Notes: generated by a model from the sequence alone, not told the origin. A DNA stretch of 64,000 nt from Phycisphaerae bacterium (GCA_030429705.1 JAUIES010000004.1:62001-126000), one strand, 5' to 3'; positions 54,344 to 63,838 are shown, counted from the stretch's first letter. A program made the numbers and translations.

Positions 54344-54655
54344 GTGATGGACACCTCACCTGACGGCATATACCTGGTGTTGCTCAAGCCAACGCGACCG
54401 GACATGCCCGCGAATCCGACCGCGTCAGAATCCGATCTGGTACAGGCACATTTCGTGTACTATCAGGGCTTGCTCGAAGCTGGTGTACTGTTCCACGCGG
54501 GTCGATCGCTCGAACCGCCATTTGTTGGCATCATGTTGTTTGAAGCATCTTCACGAGCGCACGCCGAGCAACTGGTGCAGGACGATCCGGCGGTGGCTGG
54601 TGGGGTTTTTCAGGTGACGGTTCAACGCTATCGCGTAGCGCTTTCGAGAGATTGA
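54344..54655 (+). CDS. YciI-like small protein
   Basis: 103 residues with the YCII-related ferredoxin-like fold: YLVLLKPTRPDM at the start, HFVYYQGLLEAGVLFHAGRS (conserved His and the turn), and AEQLVQDDPAVAGGVFQVTV at the end. Family members are thought to be small enzymes or ligand-binding proteins; the function is unknown. Start GTG 54344 or ATG 54347. Follows gdhA by 3 bp. Its 3' end overlaps the convergent lipoprotein gene by 28 bp. Confidence 0.8.
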   Translation: MMDTSPDGIYLVLLKPTRPDMPANPTASESDLVQAHFVYYQGLLEAGVLFHAGRSLEPPFVGIMLFEASSRAHAEQLVQDDPAVAGGVFQVTVQRYRVALSRD

Positions 54656-55230
54656 TCGGGTCGGTTGACCAGATCATGGAATCGCTGCGCGAAGTAGGCG
54701 ATGGCATCTTCAGCATCGTCGTACTCGGCAAAGGTATCGAGTTCCATGCGGTCACCTTTGCGCACTTCGACGAGGGCCCAGAGTTGCTGCCCTGTCGTCG
54801 CGTCGACAATCTCTGCTTCGATGCCTGCTTCACCGAGCCCGGCACCGGTGAGTTTTGTGCCGGGGTGAATATTGAGCAATGGAGCCGATCGCCGTACGCG
54901 CGTCAAAGCGATACGCACCGTCGCGACCTTCGAGCCGATTGATGAAGGCAAGGTCACCGCTTGTTGAATGTCCGCCTGCAGTTTGGATGCGAGCATCTGG
55001 GCTTTGATATCGGTTGCGTTGGATCGTTCATCGAGTCTGATTTCGACGGGCTCAACAGCGAACTGTCCATAGCGTGCAAGGTCAGCGTGGACAGGTGCTT
55101 CCATCGCCATTTTGCCCGATGCCTCCAACCCATCGTAAGTTGACAAAAACCCAGTGCGATCTGGTATCGCACTCTTGCAGCCGATGAGGAAGAGGGGGAG
55201 GACGAGGAGGGCGAGCCGTGACTTGAACAT
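54628..55230 (-). CDS. DUF3313-like lipoprotein
   Basis: 200 residues beginning with a lipoprotein signal (LFLIGC, cysteine at 18), followed by TGFLSTYDGLEA, typical of DUF3313 lipoproteins, and a mostly beta/alpha body with GAGLGEAGIEAEIVDATTGQ. Envelope-associated; function unknown. ATG 55230. Convergent with the YciI-like gene and sharing 28 bp of 3' sequence with it. Confidence 0.8.
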   Translation of the reverse strand: MFKSRLALLVLPLFLIGCKSAIPDRTGFLSTYDGLEASGKMAMEAPVHADLARYGQFAVEPVEIRLDERSNATDIKAQMLASKLQADIQQAVTLPSSIGSKVATVRIALTRVRRSAPLLNIHPGTKLTGAGLGEAGIEAEIVDATTGQQLWALVEVRKGDRMELDTFAEYDDAEDAIAYFAQRFHDLVNRPDQSLESATR

Positions 55231-55322
55231 GCGTACACAGTATCACACTGCCAGCAGCCTGTCTTTGGTCGGCTGAAATGACAGGGGGTGGACAATCCGA
55301 CGCGCATGTCTTTCAAGCAAGA

Positions 55323-55862
55323 CTACGCCCCGGTGAGCAGAGCGTTCACTGCCGATTCCAGTTCTGCCATCTGTTCAGCAGCCAACGATTGCCCGATGTG
55401 CGATGCGATAAGGACACCAACAGCGATCACAATACAGACTGGGACAATGAAGAAGGCAGTCGGTGAAGCGTCAGCCATCATTTGTGAAAACCCGAAGAGC
55501 CCTGCCAGTGTTCCGGCTGTAAACAGTGCGAGATAGGTGAGCGCCACACTCGTCCAGATGTTCGGGTGCGGGCTGAACCGGAGGCGGACCTGTGATCGTG
55601 AAGCGTCACTTTCATCGCTCTCGACATCAATGTTGTACCAAGGCGACCAGAAGTGGCGTCGATCATCGGGGATGGTGAGTGTGACATGCCGACTGAGAAT
55701 TTCACCTTCATAGCGGCCACCGGAGCGCTCGATGAAGGTTGAAAACTGAGCGAGCACATCCTGGGCGGGTTGATCCACCATACGGCACGCTGTTGGACGC
55801 AATGTGAAGAGTGACACGGGCACGATGATATCGGATTTGGCGATCGCTGCAAAGCCGTGCAT
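55323..55862 (-). CDS. Hypothetical membrane protein
   Basis: 179 residues with no family I recognise. About 100 soluble residues (FSTFIERSGGRYEGEILSRH) are followed by two transmembrane helices (TSVALTYLALFTAGTLAGLFG and AFFIVPVCIVIAVGVLIASH) and a short amphipathic tail. ATG at 55862 gives the full frame; ATG 55781 (MVDQPAQDV) is an alternative start that removes a poorly supported N-terminal stretch. Its 5' end faces the PEP-CTERM gene across 64 bp. Confidence 0.6.
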   Translation of the reverse strand: MHGFAAIAKSDIIVPVSLFTLRPTACRMVDQPAQDVLAQFSTFIERSGGRYEGEILSRHVTLTIPDDRRHFWSPWYNIDVESDESDASRSQVRLRFSPHPNIWTSVALTYLALFTAGTLAGLFGFSQMMADASPTAFFIVPVCIVIAVGVLIASHIGQSLAAEQMAELESAVNALLTGA

Positions 55863-55926
55863 TCGGAATCAAAAAATCGCTGTGGTGAATTCAAATTTGA
55901 GAGTATGTTTGAGATGGGAGAACATC

Positions 55927-56511
55927 ATGAACATGAACAGCGTTATTTTGGGTGTCATGGCCGGGCTTACTACGGTGGCGTGCGCCGACCTCATCGAGTT
56001 CCGTTTTCAGGGCACGATCGAATCGACCGGTGGTTCAATCGCCGCACCATTTGATGTCGGAGCCCACATCGATGTTCGATACCGGTTCGAGACGGACGCG
56101 TTTGATGCAGATCCTGCGACCAACTTCGGTTCCTATGTCGGGGCAATGACCAACACGCATGCGCAGATCGGCGACTGGGAGTGGATCATCGCGACATCCG
56201 GCGACATCGGTGTCCTCGACAATGGGTTCGCCGGTGATTCGTACGGTGCGGTTGTGCAAGGGCCACTCGACTTTCTGTCGGTCAGTCTGACCAACTTCGG
56301 TGGCGACGCGTTCGATTCTGACGCGCTCCCTGCGGATCTCGATTTCGATCAATGGCAGGTCAGGAACTTCGCGGTCGAGGTACTCGTCGGACCGACCTAC
56401 TGGAACGCTGCTGGGGTGTTGGAGTCTTTTTCCAGTCGAATTGTCCCCGCGCCAGCAACAGCGATTGTCTTGGCTTCGATTGGTGTGCTGCGGGCGAGAC
56501 GCCGCCGATGA
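55927..56511 (+). CDS. PEP-CTERM-like exported protein
   Basis: 194 residues. A signal peptide (TTVACA|DL) is followed by a beta-rich body beginning IEFRFQGTIESTGGSI, typical of PEP-CTERM exported proteins that start with a filament-like beta domain. The tail SRIVPAPATAIVLASIGVL ends in RARRRR, i.e. a PAPA motif, hydrophobic segment and basic cluster, the sorting signal for an exosortase-like system. GGGAG precedes ATG 55927. Confidence 0.78.
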   Translation: MNMNSVILGVMAGLTTVACADLIEFRFQGTIESTGGSIAAPFDVGAHIDVRYRFETDAFDADPATNFGSYVGAMTNTHAQIGDWEWIIATSGDIGVLDNGFAGDSYGAVVQGPLDFLSVSLTNFGGDAFDSDALPADLDFDQWQVRNFAVEVLVGPTYWNAAGVLESFSSRIVPAPATAIVLASIGVLRARRRR

Positions 56512-56676
56512 CCGGTTCGATTTTGACTCGATTCTGAACCTTCTGTTCACAGGATCGCTCATCGTCGAGCCAGCAGCGAATCAACGGGGATAGGCTTTGC
56601 ATGCATGGACTGGCATCGGATGTTGATGCTCAGTCGCTGATGATGTTTCAAGTTCCAGCAATGCAAGGGTCAAGAC

Positions 56677-58701
56677 ATGACGATGTCGAACGAGGATGCC
56701 GGTACACACGCTCAGCCAGCCGGGCTCGAGCGCGTGCCGGTGCGGATTGTTGCGTCGAGTGCTCAGGCTTCTGCGTCAGTCGCTCGTGAGATCGCCGATC
56801 TGATTCAAGAGCGCCAACGGGCGGGCAAGCAGGCGGTGCTTGGTCTTGCGACCGGCTCGACGCCTCAGAGTGTGTATCAGGAACTCGTTCGATTGCATGA
56901 GGACGAGGGGCTTTCGTTTGCCAATGTCGTGAGTTTCAATCTCGACGAGTATTGGCCGATGAACCCGGATGAGTTGCAGAGTTATCGCCGATTCATGGCC
57001 GAGCATCTGTTCGATCACATCGATATCAACCCGGTGAATGTTCATATTCCAGATGGGCAATGCTCGCGCGGAGATGTCTCGCGGTTCTGCCAGGATTATG
57101 AGCGGCAGATCGTCGATGCTGGTGGGATCGATATTCAGATCCTCGGGATTGGCCGGACAGGTCACATTGGATTCAATGAGCCAGGGTCACCACGGGACAG
57201 CCGCACAAGACTGATCACACTCGATCGTGTCACCCGCGCGGATGCTGCCAGCGATTTCTTTGGCGAACCAAATGTCCCGCGCAAAGCCATCACGATGGGT
57301 GTCGGAACGATTCTGTCTGCCAAGCGCGTGATACTCATTGCATTTGGAGAGCACAAGGCGCCGGTCCTTCGGCGCGCGCTCGAAGGCGAAGTTTCGTCTT
57401 CCGTTTCCGCGAGTTTTTTGCAAGAACATGCCAACGCCGAGTTCATACTTGATCAGGCGGCTGCAGCCGAGTTGACCAAGGTCAAGAGTCCGTGGGTGGT
57501 CGGGTCCATCCGCGAGTTCGGGCTCGAATGGGATGCATTCAATACCAAACGAGCCGTGATCTGGCTCGCTCAAAAACTTAAAAAACCAATCCTGAAACTC
57601 ACGGATGAAGACTACAACGAACATGGCTTGCAAGAGTTACTCAGCGAGCGAGGCCAGGCGTACGACATCAACATTCAGGTCTTCAAAGCGCTGCAAAAAA
57701 CAATCACCGGCTGGCCTGGCGGTAAAGACGGCCGACCTCGATTCGTACCTGGCATGGGTGTTGACGGCACAAACGGCCCGGACGAATATCCCAAACGCAT
57801 CATCGTTTTTAGCCCGCATCCGGATGACGATGTCATATCGATGGGTGGCACGATGATTCGGCTGTGTGATCAAAAGCACGAGGTGCATGTTGCGTACCAG
57901 ACTTCTGGCAACATCGCCGTGTTTGATGAAGAAGCCGAGCGGCATCTCGATTTCGTCCGAGAGTTTTGTGATGCGATGGAGTTCGGCGCCGAACGATCAG
58001 CGCAGATCTCTCGATCTGCAGCCGAGTACATCCGGTCGAAGCAGCCGGGCGATGTCGATAGTCCTGAGTTGCAACTGGTGAAAGGGCTCATTCGTCGAAG
58101 TGAGGCCCGAGCGGGTGCGAAATACTCGGGTGTTCATGAAGACCGCATTCACTTCCTCGATCTGCCGTTCTACGAGACTGGACGCGTGAAGAAGAATCCG
58201 ATGGGTGAAGCCGATGTGCAGATCACTGTTGACCTGCTCGATCGATTGCGTCCGCACATGGTGTATGTTGCAGGCGATCTGACCGATCCGCACGGGACAC
58301 ACCGCGTGTGCTTGGCATCGGTGACCACAGCGATCCACCGCCTCATGCATGAACCGTGGATGAAGGCGTGTGAGGTGTGGATGTATCGAGGTGCGTGGCA
58401 GGAGTGGGAAGCGCACGAAATCGAGATGGCAGTACCCCTGAGTCCTGCTGAGGTCGATCGTAAACGCATCGCGATCTTCAAGCACGAGAGCCAGAAAGAC
58501 CGGGCGCCGTTTCCCGGGGCTGCCGACGCGCGTGAGTTCTGGCAGCGGGCGGAAGACCGCAATCGAGAGACCGCAGAGGTGTACGACAGGCTCGGTTTGC
58601 CGGAGTACCAGGCGATCGAAGGGTTTGTCCTCTGGAGGCCGAGCGAAGCGGATGGCTCATTGATGGAGCCCGAATCGAAACACGCAGGAGCGACATCATG
58701 A
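56677..58701 (+). CDS. NagB-like isomerase/deaminase fused to PIG-L deacetylase
   Basis: 674 residues. Residues ~20-285 are homologous to glucosamine-6-phosphate deaminase (NagB): GLATGSTPQSVY, SFNLDEYW (Asp90 aligning with NagB Asp72) and a loop GIGRTGHIGFNEPG that differs from the NagB loop GVGNDGHIAFNEP because Thr161 replaces the catalytic Asp141. Residues ~372-600 form a PIG-L/LmbE-type zinc deacetylase with SPHPDDDVISMGG (His381, Asp383/384). A fusion of the two acts on amino sugars in a linked fashion (inference). Start ATG 56677. It overlaps the next gene by ATGA. Confidence 0.85.
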   Translation: MTMSNEDAGTHAQPAGLERVPVRIVASSAQASASVAREIADLIQERQRAGKQAVLGLATGSTPQSVYQELVRLHEDEGLSFANVVSFNLDEYWPMNPDELQSYRRFMAEHLFDHIDINPVNVHIPDGQCSRGDVSRFCQDYERQIVDAGGIDIQILGIGRTGHIGFNEPGSPRDSRTRLITLDRVTRADAASDFFGEPNVPRKAITMGVGTILSAKRVILIAFGEHKAPVLRRALEGEVSSSVSASFLQEHANAEFILDQAAAAELTKVKSPWVVGSIREFGLEWDAFNTKRAVIWLAQKLKKPILKLTDEDYNEHGLQELLSERGQAYDINIQVFKALQKTITGWPGGKDGRPRFVPGMGVDGTNGPDEYPKRIIVFSPHPDDDVISMGGTMIRLCDQKHEVHVAYQTSGNIAVFDEEAERHLDFVREFCDAMEFGAERSAQISRSAAEYIRSKQPGDVDSPELQLVKGLIRRSEARAGAKYSGVHEDRIHFLDLPFYETGRVKKNPMGEADVQITVDLLDRLRPHMVYVAGDLTDPHGTHRVCLASVTTAIHRLMHEPWMKACEVWMYRGAWQEWEAHEIEMAVPLSPAEVDRKRIAIFKHESQKDRAPFPGAADAREFWQRAEDRNRETAEVYDRLGLPEYQAIEGFVLWRPSEADGSLMEPESKHAGATS

Positions 58702-59537
58702 TTGGACGAGTGGGTGTGTGTTCATGGTCACTGCAACCGAACGGCCCGGTGTCACTCGCCGAGCGATTGACCTCGATTGGCGCGAGATGCGTGCAAATTG
58801 CGCTCGGACCATTGCGAGCCGGTGATTGGAAAATCGAAGAAACGCGCCGTGTTCTTGATGACGCAGGCATTTCGTTGTTGTCGGGCATGATGGCGACCGA
58901 GGATGAAGATTACTCGACGCTTGATACGATTCGTGTCACCGGGGGGGTCAGACCTGACGCGCAGTGGGAAACCAATCGCGGCATCGCTGAAGGCGATGCC
59001 CGCGTGGCTGCAGAACTCGGACTCTCGCTTGTCACCTTTCATGCAGGCTTTATTCCGCATGATGAAGCCGACCCTGAGCGGGAGGTTCTGCTCGAACGCC
59101 TGCGGACGGTGATTGACATCTTTGCCGATCAGGGTGTGCGGGTCGGGTTTGAAACAGGACAAGAGACCGCAGCCACGCTTGAGGTGGCGCTCGAGCAACT
59201 CGATCGTCCCACTGCAGGCGTGAATTTTGACCCCGCAAATATGATTCTGTATGGCATGGGCGATCCCATCGAAGCGGTCAGCGTCCTTGGGTCACGGATC
59301 ATCCAAGCTCATGTCAAAGACGCGAACCCTGCGGCAACACCAGGAAACTGGGGTTCTGAAGAACCCGCGGGACAGGGTATGGTTGATTGGCCGTCGTTTT
59401 TTCAAGAAATTGAGCGCCTGCCGCAGACCGTCGATCTGCTCGTTGAGCGTGAAGCAGGCGAGAATCGCGATGCAGACATTGGGTCAGCGATTGCGTTGAT
59501 CGCTCGCTTGACGGCCGGGGGGGTGACTCGTGGGTGA
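58698..59537 (+). CDS. Sugar-phosphate isomerase/epimerase-like TIM barrel
   Basis: 279 residues of the xylose-isomerase-like TIM barrel superfamily: GVCSWSL at the first strand, LVTFHAGFIPHDEADPE, VGFETGQETAATL, GVNFDPANMILYGMGDPIEAV and IIQAHVKDANP with metal-ligand-type Glu, Asp, His residues. Family members isomerise or epimerise keto-sugars. The ATG overlaps the fusion-protein stop and its stop overlaps the next GTG start, so the three genes are tightly coupled. Confidence 0.82.
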   Translation: MIGRVGVCSWSLQPNGPVSLAERLTSIGARCVQIALGPLRAGDWKIEETRRVLDDAGISLLSGMMATEDEDYSTLDTIRVTGGVRPDAQWETNRGIAEGDARVAAELGLSLVTFHAGFIPHDEADPEREVLLERLRTVIDIFADQGVRVGFETGQETAATLEVALEQLDRPTAGVNFDPANMILYGMGDPIEAVSVLGSRIIQAHVKDANPAATPGNWGSEEPAGQGMVDWPSFFQEIERLPQTVDLLVEREAGENRDADIGSAIALIARLTAGGVTRG

Positions 59538-60570
59538 GCAACAAACCATCGGCGTCGGCGTGATCGGACTCGGGTTCATGGGTCAGACGCATCTGGCGGC
59601 GTACCAGGCTGCCTGCGAAGATGGAGTCCCGTGTCGCGTGGTTGCGGTGACCGATCGGAATCCCGAACGATTGTCCGGCTTCGCCGATGCGAGTGGCAAT
59701 CTCGCGCCGGGCGAGAAGCGCGAACAACTCTTTGACCCAGAAGTCACCGCAACCACAACAGACTTGCAAGAGTTGCTTGCGAGCGACGCGGTCGATCTTG
59801 TCAGCGTGTGTACACATACAGACTCCCATGTTGAAGTTGCCGTGCAAGCATTACACGCGGGCAAGCATGTGTTGCTCGAGAAACCCGTTGCGCTGAGCGT
59901 TGAAGGTGTGCGCACGATCATGGAAGCTGCCAAAGCAGCGGGGCGATGGTGCATGCCTGCGATGTGCATGCGGTTCTGGCCGGAGTGGGCATGGCTGAAA
60001 GAAGCGGTGGCCACCAAGGCATACGGGGCTGTTGTATCCGCTCGTTTTGAGCGACTTGGCGCGGCGCCAGCGTGGGGGGATGGTTTTTACAACGACCCAA
60101 ACCGCAGCGGTGGGGCCCTGTTCGATCTCCATGTCCATGATGTTGATTTCGTGTACCACCTTTTTGGCCAGCCTCAAGGGCTGCATTCCGTCGGCACACG
60201 CTCGCATGTGAGCACCAGTTTTGAGTACACCGGGATTGCCGGCCAAGTCGTCGCAGAGGGCGGCTGGCTGACTGCTTCGACCTTCCCATTTCGGATGCGA
60301 TACATCGTCGAGTTTGAGCGTGCGGTGGCCGACTTTGACATCACACGCGACCCGACGCTTCAACTGCATGACAACGAGTGTTCCAAGACGATCGAAGTGA
60401 GTGGAAAGAGCGGCTATGACGGGCAAATTCGACATATGGTCGATCTGGCACTCGGTCAACGGGTCACGCCGGTTGCTCCATTGCAGGACGCGGAGGCTGT
60501 GACCGGTCTGATTCTTGCCGAACGGGCAAGCCTCGAAACAGGCTCACCGGTGGTCCTTCCCCCTGTTTGA
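59530..60570 (+). CDS. Gfo/Idh/MocA-family oxidoreductase
   Basis: 346 residues with a Rossmann fold start GVGVIGLGFMGQTHLAAYQAA, nucleotide-binding and conserved EKPVALSVEG (the catalytic-region EKP), and a C-terminal alpha/beta dimer domain (GGALFDLHVHDVDFVYHLFG with the conserved His). Such enzymes oxidise or reduce sugar hydroxyls with NAD(P). GTG 59530 overlaps the upstream gene by 8 bp. It closes the amino-sugar-type operon with the NagB/PIG-L and TIM-barrel genes. Confidence 0.85.
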   Translation: MGEQQTIGVGVIGLGFMGQTHLAAYQAACEDGVPCRVVAVTDRNPERLSGFADASGNLAPGEKREQLFDPEVTATTTDLQELLASDAVDLVSVCTHTDSHVEVAVQALHAGKHVLLEKPVALSVEGVRTIMEAAKAAGRWCMPAMCMRFWPEWAWLKEAVATKAYGAVVSARFERLGAAPAWGDGFYNDPNRSGGALFDLHVHDVDFVYHLFGQPQGLHSVGTRSHVSTSFEYTGIAGQVVAEGGWLTASTFPFRMRYIVEFERAVADFDITRDPTLQLHDNECSKTIEVSGKSGYDGQIRHMVDLALGQRVTPVAPLQDAEAVTGLILAERASLETGSPVVLPPV

Positions 60571-60703
60571 CCGCATTCACCAGCGATTCTCTGGTCCGGA
60601 TAGCGTCAGATTCACCGATTTATTTTGGCGAATGGTGGCGTAGCGTGTAATCTGTGTCCTGACACAAGGTCTCGTTCCGGGCCTTGTGAGCGAGGAGCTC
60701 TTC

Positions 60704-61396
60704 ATGGTGCGTTCAAGTGGTGCGATCGTCGTTTGTCTGTGCGCGAGTCTGTCGTGCGCCGGTCCGGAATGGCCCGAAGTGGGTGACGCGGGCGGGCTGC
60801 CTGGCTCGGCACAGACGGTCACCGGTGGGGGCGGGTTGATCACCAAGATCAACGGCGAACTGGAAGGCCCCCCCGGACTCCCCGGTGCCGGTCTCGGTGA
60901 TTTCGAAGACATGTACCTGATCTTCATCAAAGACCCTGTTTTGTTCCGTGCTTCGACCCTGCCCGAAGACGGCGGCTTCGCAGAGTTTGACCCAGCGCTC
61001 TATCTGTTCAACCTCGATGGCACCGGGCTGCTCGCCAATGAAGATGTCGGAGGCGGGATGAATGAAAGCGTTTTGCTTGGCAACTCCAACGACGGCTCAG
61101 GCGCTTTCATTCCGGCACCTGGGTTGTACTACCTCGCGATCTCCGGGTTTGGGACCGTGCCGCTTGGCGGTGTCGGGCTGCAAACAATGTTTGATATCAC
61201 ACCCGGTGTCGGCGAGATCTCTGGTGCTGACGGCTTGGGCGGCGGAACGAACCCCATCACAGACTGGACCGGGCCAGGCCAATTCGGGTTGTATTCGATC
61301 GCACTCGAAGGCGTGTCCTCGGTTGTCCCGGCACCCGCAAGCGTGTTCGGCCTGTCAGGGCTGATGCTTCTCGGTCGGCATCGCAAGCGGTCGTGA
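60704..61396 (+). CDS. PEP-CTERM-like exported protein
   Basis: 230 residues. A signal peptide (LSCA|GP) is followed by a low-complexity Gly-rich beta region (GDFEDMYLIFIKDPVLFRAS) and a Gly/Pro-rich second half. The C-terminus SSVVPAPASVFGLSGLMLLG ends in basic RHRKRS, a PEP-CTERM-like tail. GAGGAG sits six bases before ATG 60704, which decides the start over GTG 60686. Its 3' end overlaps the convergent kinase gene by 42 bp. Confidence 0.76.
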   Translation: MVRSSGAIVVCLCASLSCAGPEWPEVGDAGGLPGSAQTVTGGGGLITKINGELEGPPGLPGAGLGDFEDMYLIFIKDPVLFRASTLPEDGGFAEFDPALYLFNLDGTGLLANEDVGGGMNESVLLGNSNDGSGAFIPAPGLYYLAISGFGTVPLGGVGLQTMFDITPGVGEISGADGLGGGTNPITDWTGPGQFGLYSIALEGVSSVVPAPASVFGLSGLMLLGRHRKRS

Positions 61397-63838
61397 AGCA
61401 GCTTCGATTCGCGCGTCGATCTCGGCGGCTTCGGCGGAGCGCTGTTGCTGTGTGTACCAATCACCCAATCGTTTGAGATTTTCAAGGACCCGCGGATCAC
61501 GATCTGTGCGAACAGACGCAAACCATGCATCCGCAGCAACAGCGATTTCGATTGCGCCGTTGATGTCACCATCCGCAGCGACGATGAGCGCGCGGATGCT
61601 CTGCGCCTCCCCAACAGAGCCAGGATCGGGTGAGTCAGCATACGCGAGCGCGTCAATCACCGAATCGATCTGTGAATTCGCAGCGTCCTTGTCGCCCTGC
61701 GCGAGACCGATCTGGGCGAGCAAGATTGCGGCGTCGGGTTCGCGGTTGATTGGGATTTCTAGATTCTCCTGAATTGCGAGGGCCAGTTGCAACTCGCGTG
61801 CGGCATCGTCAAATCGACGCAAATGGAGAAGTGTCCGAGCGAGCGCGATGTGAGACCTTGCCAGTTGCATTGACCCCGGCTCGCTCAAATTCTTGATACG
61901 CACCACATCCTGCAGCACTTGTTCACTGTCACCAAAAGCGCCGAGGTTGTCGAACGCTACACCAAGATTGTGCTTGACCCGTCCGACCGGCAGGGAATCA
62001 GGCCCGTAATCCGGGTCGTCATGAATGATGTCAAGCGCAGCGCGAAGAACAGCGGCTGCACTCGCGCTATCGCCGCGGGCAAGGTGATTCGTCGCGAGAC
62101 CTGAGAGCGTATTCGCGATGTTGATATCACCGGGGTTAAGTACCGCACGACGGATGCGCAGCGCCTCAGTCCAGAATGGCAGTGCCTCGTCGCGCCGCCC
62201 CTGAATCTGGAGCGTGAACGCCAGATGATGCATGGTCCACGCGACATCCGCATGTTCTTTGCCAAACAATGCTTCTCGCATGGCGAGTGCTTGCCGGTAA
62301 TAGGTCTCGGCCTCTGTAAATCGTCGCTGTTTGAATCGAAGTCGCCCGAGATTGTGAAGTGATGCAGCGAGGTCAGGGTGAGGTGCCGTCAGCGATTGCA
62401 ACCGCAGTACATACGCTCGATTGAGTTGAAAATCTGCCTCTGCATAGTTCGAGGACGGAGCATCCAGATAAGCAATCCCCGCAGCCTCGCGTACCGCCGA
62501 CTCAACATCAGAGCGATCGCCGACTTCGCTTTGGATGTTCTCGACCAACTGAGACAGAAACTGGTTCAGGTCGCGCACGGGGGTGGGGGTGGTTTCGCTG
62601 TCGATGGCACGGAGCGCTCCACCGAGGCCGCGTACAGTACCATTGAGCGTCTTGTTCTCCCGCTGCAGATTGAACGACAGAATGCCGGTGGTGATAGAGA
62701 AGCCGATGACGAGTACAAGAAACACGGCTCCGATACCAACCGGAACGCGATGCCGACGCAGCGTTTTCCGTGCGACATACCAGAAGTCGTGAGCGCGGGC
62801 GGAGATCGCCCGACCCTGTAACCAATTTTCGAGGTCACGGTGCAACTCGCCTGCTGTCTGATACCGGTCCGTCACACGCTTTTCGAGTGCGGTCAAGGTG
62901 ATCGTGTCGAGGTCAGTATCAATCGCGGCATTGTGTGACGAGGGGGCTGCAGGTGGTTCGGTGGCGATTCGTGCGATCACTTCCGCTAATGCGCCGGTGA
63001 CATCGATCGGGCGTTCGCCGGTGAGCGCTTGGTATAGCAGCACGCCGAGTGCATAGACATCGGATCGGACATCGACGAGGTCAGGATCTGATGCGATCTG
63101 TTCTGGCGAGGCGAATGAGAGTGTGCCCACAAACTCGCCGGTCTTCGTCGCGAGCGGCTCTGCCTGTGTGTCGTTTCCGAACGCACGCGCGATGCCGAAA
63201 TCAAGAATGTGTGGCTGTCCTGATGCACTGACGAGAATGTTACCAGGCTTGAGATCGCGGTGTATCACGCCGCGCTGGTGAGCATATCGAACGGCTTCGG
63301 TGATCGCGGTAAATACACGCACAATGCCTCGAAGGTCACCAGCATGGCGCAGGGGTTCGCAGTATTGATCGACCGGCACGCCGTCGACGAGTTCCATGAC
63401 GATGTAGTGCGACCCCATCGGCGTTCGACCACTTTCGTGGACGGTCACGATCGACGGGTGATTCAGTCGAGCGATGAGACGCACTTCGCGCTCGAATCGA
63501 TGCCGTTGACTGTCCGATGCAAACGCGCCCTGCAGGAGCGTCTTGATTGCGACCATGCGGTCCGCGGAGCGTTGCCTTGCTCGCTGTACGATGCCTTGTC
63601 CGCCGCGATGAATCTCTTCAAGAAGTTCATACCCGGTGATTGGATCAAACTCATGGTCTGGGGTGTGCGGATCGAGGCTGACAAACTCGCTCATCAACTC
63701 GTTGTCGCGGCGAATCTGCTCGAGTTCCGCTGAGAGCGTCGGGTCTGCAGCCACCCGTTCGAGGATCACCTTGTCAACGAGAACACCGGATGCGATCATC
63801 TCGAGATGAGCCGTCGTGATGGTCTCGTCACCAGGCAT
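61355..63838 (-). CDS. Transmembrane Ser/Thr protein kinase with TPR-like C-terminal region
   Basis: 827 residues. Kinase domain about 70-335: catalytic Lys99 (VAIKT), HRDLKPGN with Asp195, DFG at 213-215, and VGTLSFASPEQIA. The glycine loop is IHRGGQGIVQRA. A transmembrane helix follows at about 366-390, then tetratricopeptide-like repeats (LGRLRFKQRRFTEAETYYRQ, ALAMREALFGKEH) through ~430-780. ATG 63838 overlaps the stop of the upstream ECF sigma gene (TAATG), so the two are translationally coupled. Presumably the kinase controls the sigma factor or senses through its extracytoplasmic TPR region. Confidence 0.9.
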   Translation of the reverse strand: MPGDETITTAHLEMIASGVLVDKVILERVAADPTLSAELEQIRRDNELMSEFVSLDPHTPDHEFDPITGYELLEEIHRGGQGIVQRARQRSADRMVAIKTLLQGAFASDSQRHRFEREVRLIARLNHPSIVTVHESGRTPMGSHYIVMELVDGVPVDQYCEPLRHAGDLRGIVRVFTAITEAVRYAHQRGVIHRDLKPGNILVSASGQPHILDFGIARAFGNDTQAEPLATKTGEFVGTLSFASPEQIASDPDLVDVRSDVYALGVLLYQALTGERPIDVTGALAEVIARIATEPPAAPSSHNAAIDTDLDTITLTALEKRVTDRYQTAGELHRDLENWLQGRAISARAHDFWYVARKTLRRHRVPVGIGAVFLVLVIGFSITTGILSFNLQRENKTLNGTVRGLGGALRAIDSETTPTPVRDLNQFLSQLVENIQSEVGDRSDVESAVREAAGIAYLDAPSSNYAEADFQLNRAYVLRLQSLTAPHPDLAASLHNLGRLRFKQRRFTEAETYYRQALAMREALFGKEHADVAWTMHHLAFTLQIQGRRDEALPFWTEALRIRRAVLNPGDINIANTLSGLATNHLARGDSASAAAVLRAALDIIHDDPDYGPDSLPVGRVKHNLGVAFDNLGAFGDSEQVLQDVVRIKNLSEPGSMQLARSHIALARTLLHLRRFDDAARELQLALAIQENLEIPINREPDAAILLAQIGLAQGDKDAANSQIDSVIDALAYADSPDPGSVGEAQSIRALIVAADGDINGAIEIAVAADAWFASVRTDRDPRVLENLKRLGDWYTQQQRSAEAAEIDARIEAASRPLAMPTEKHQP

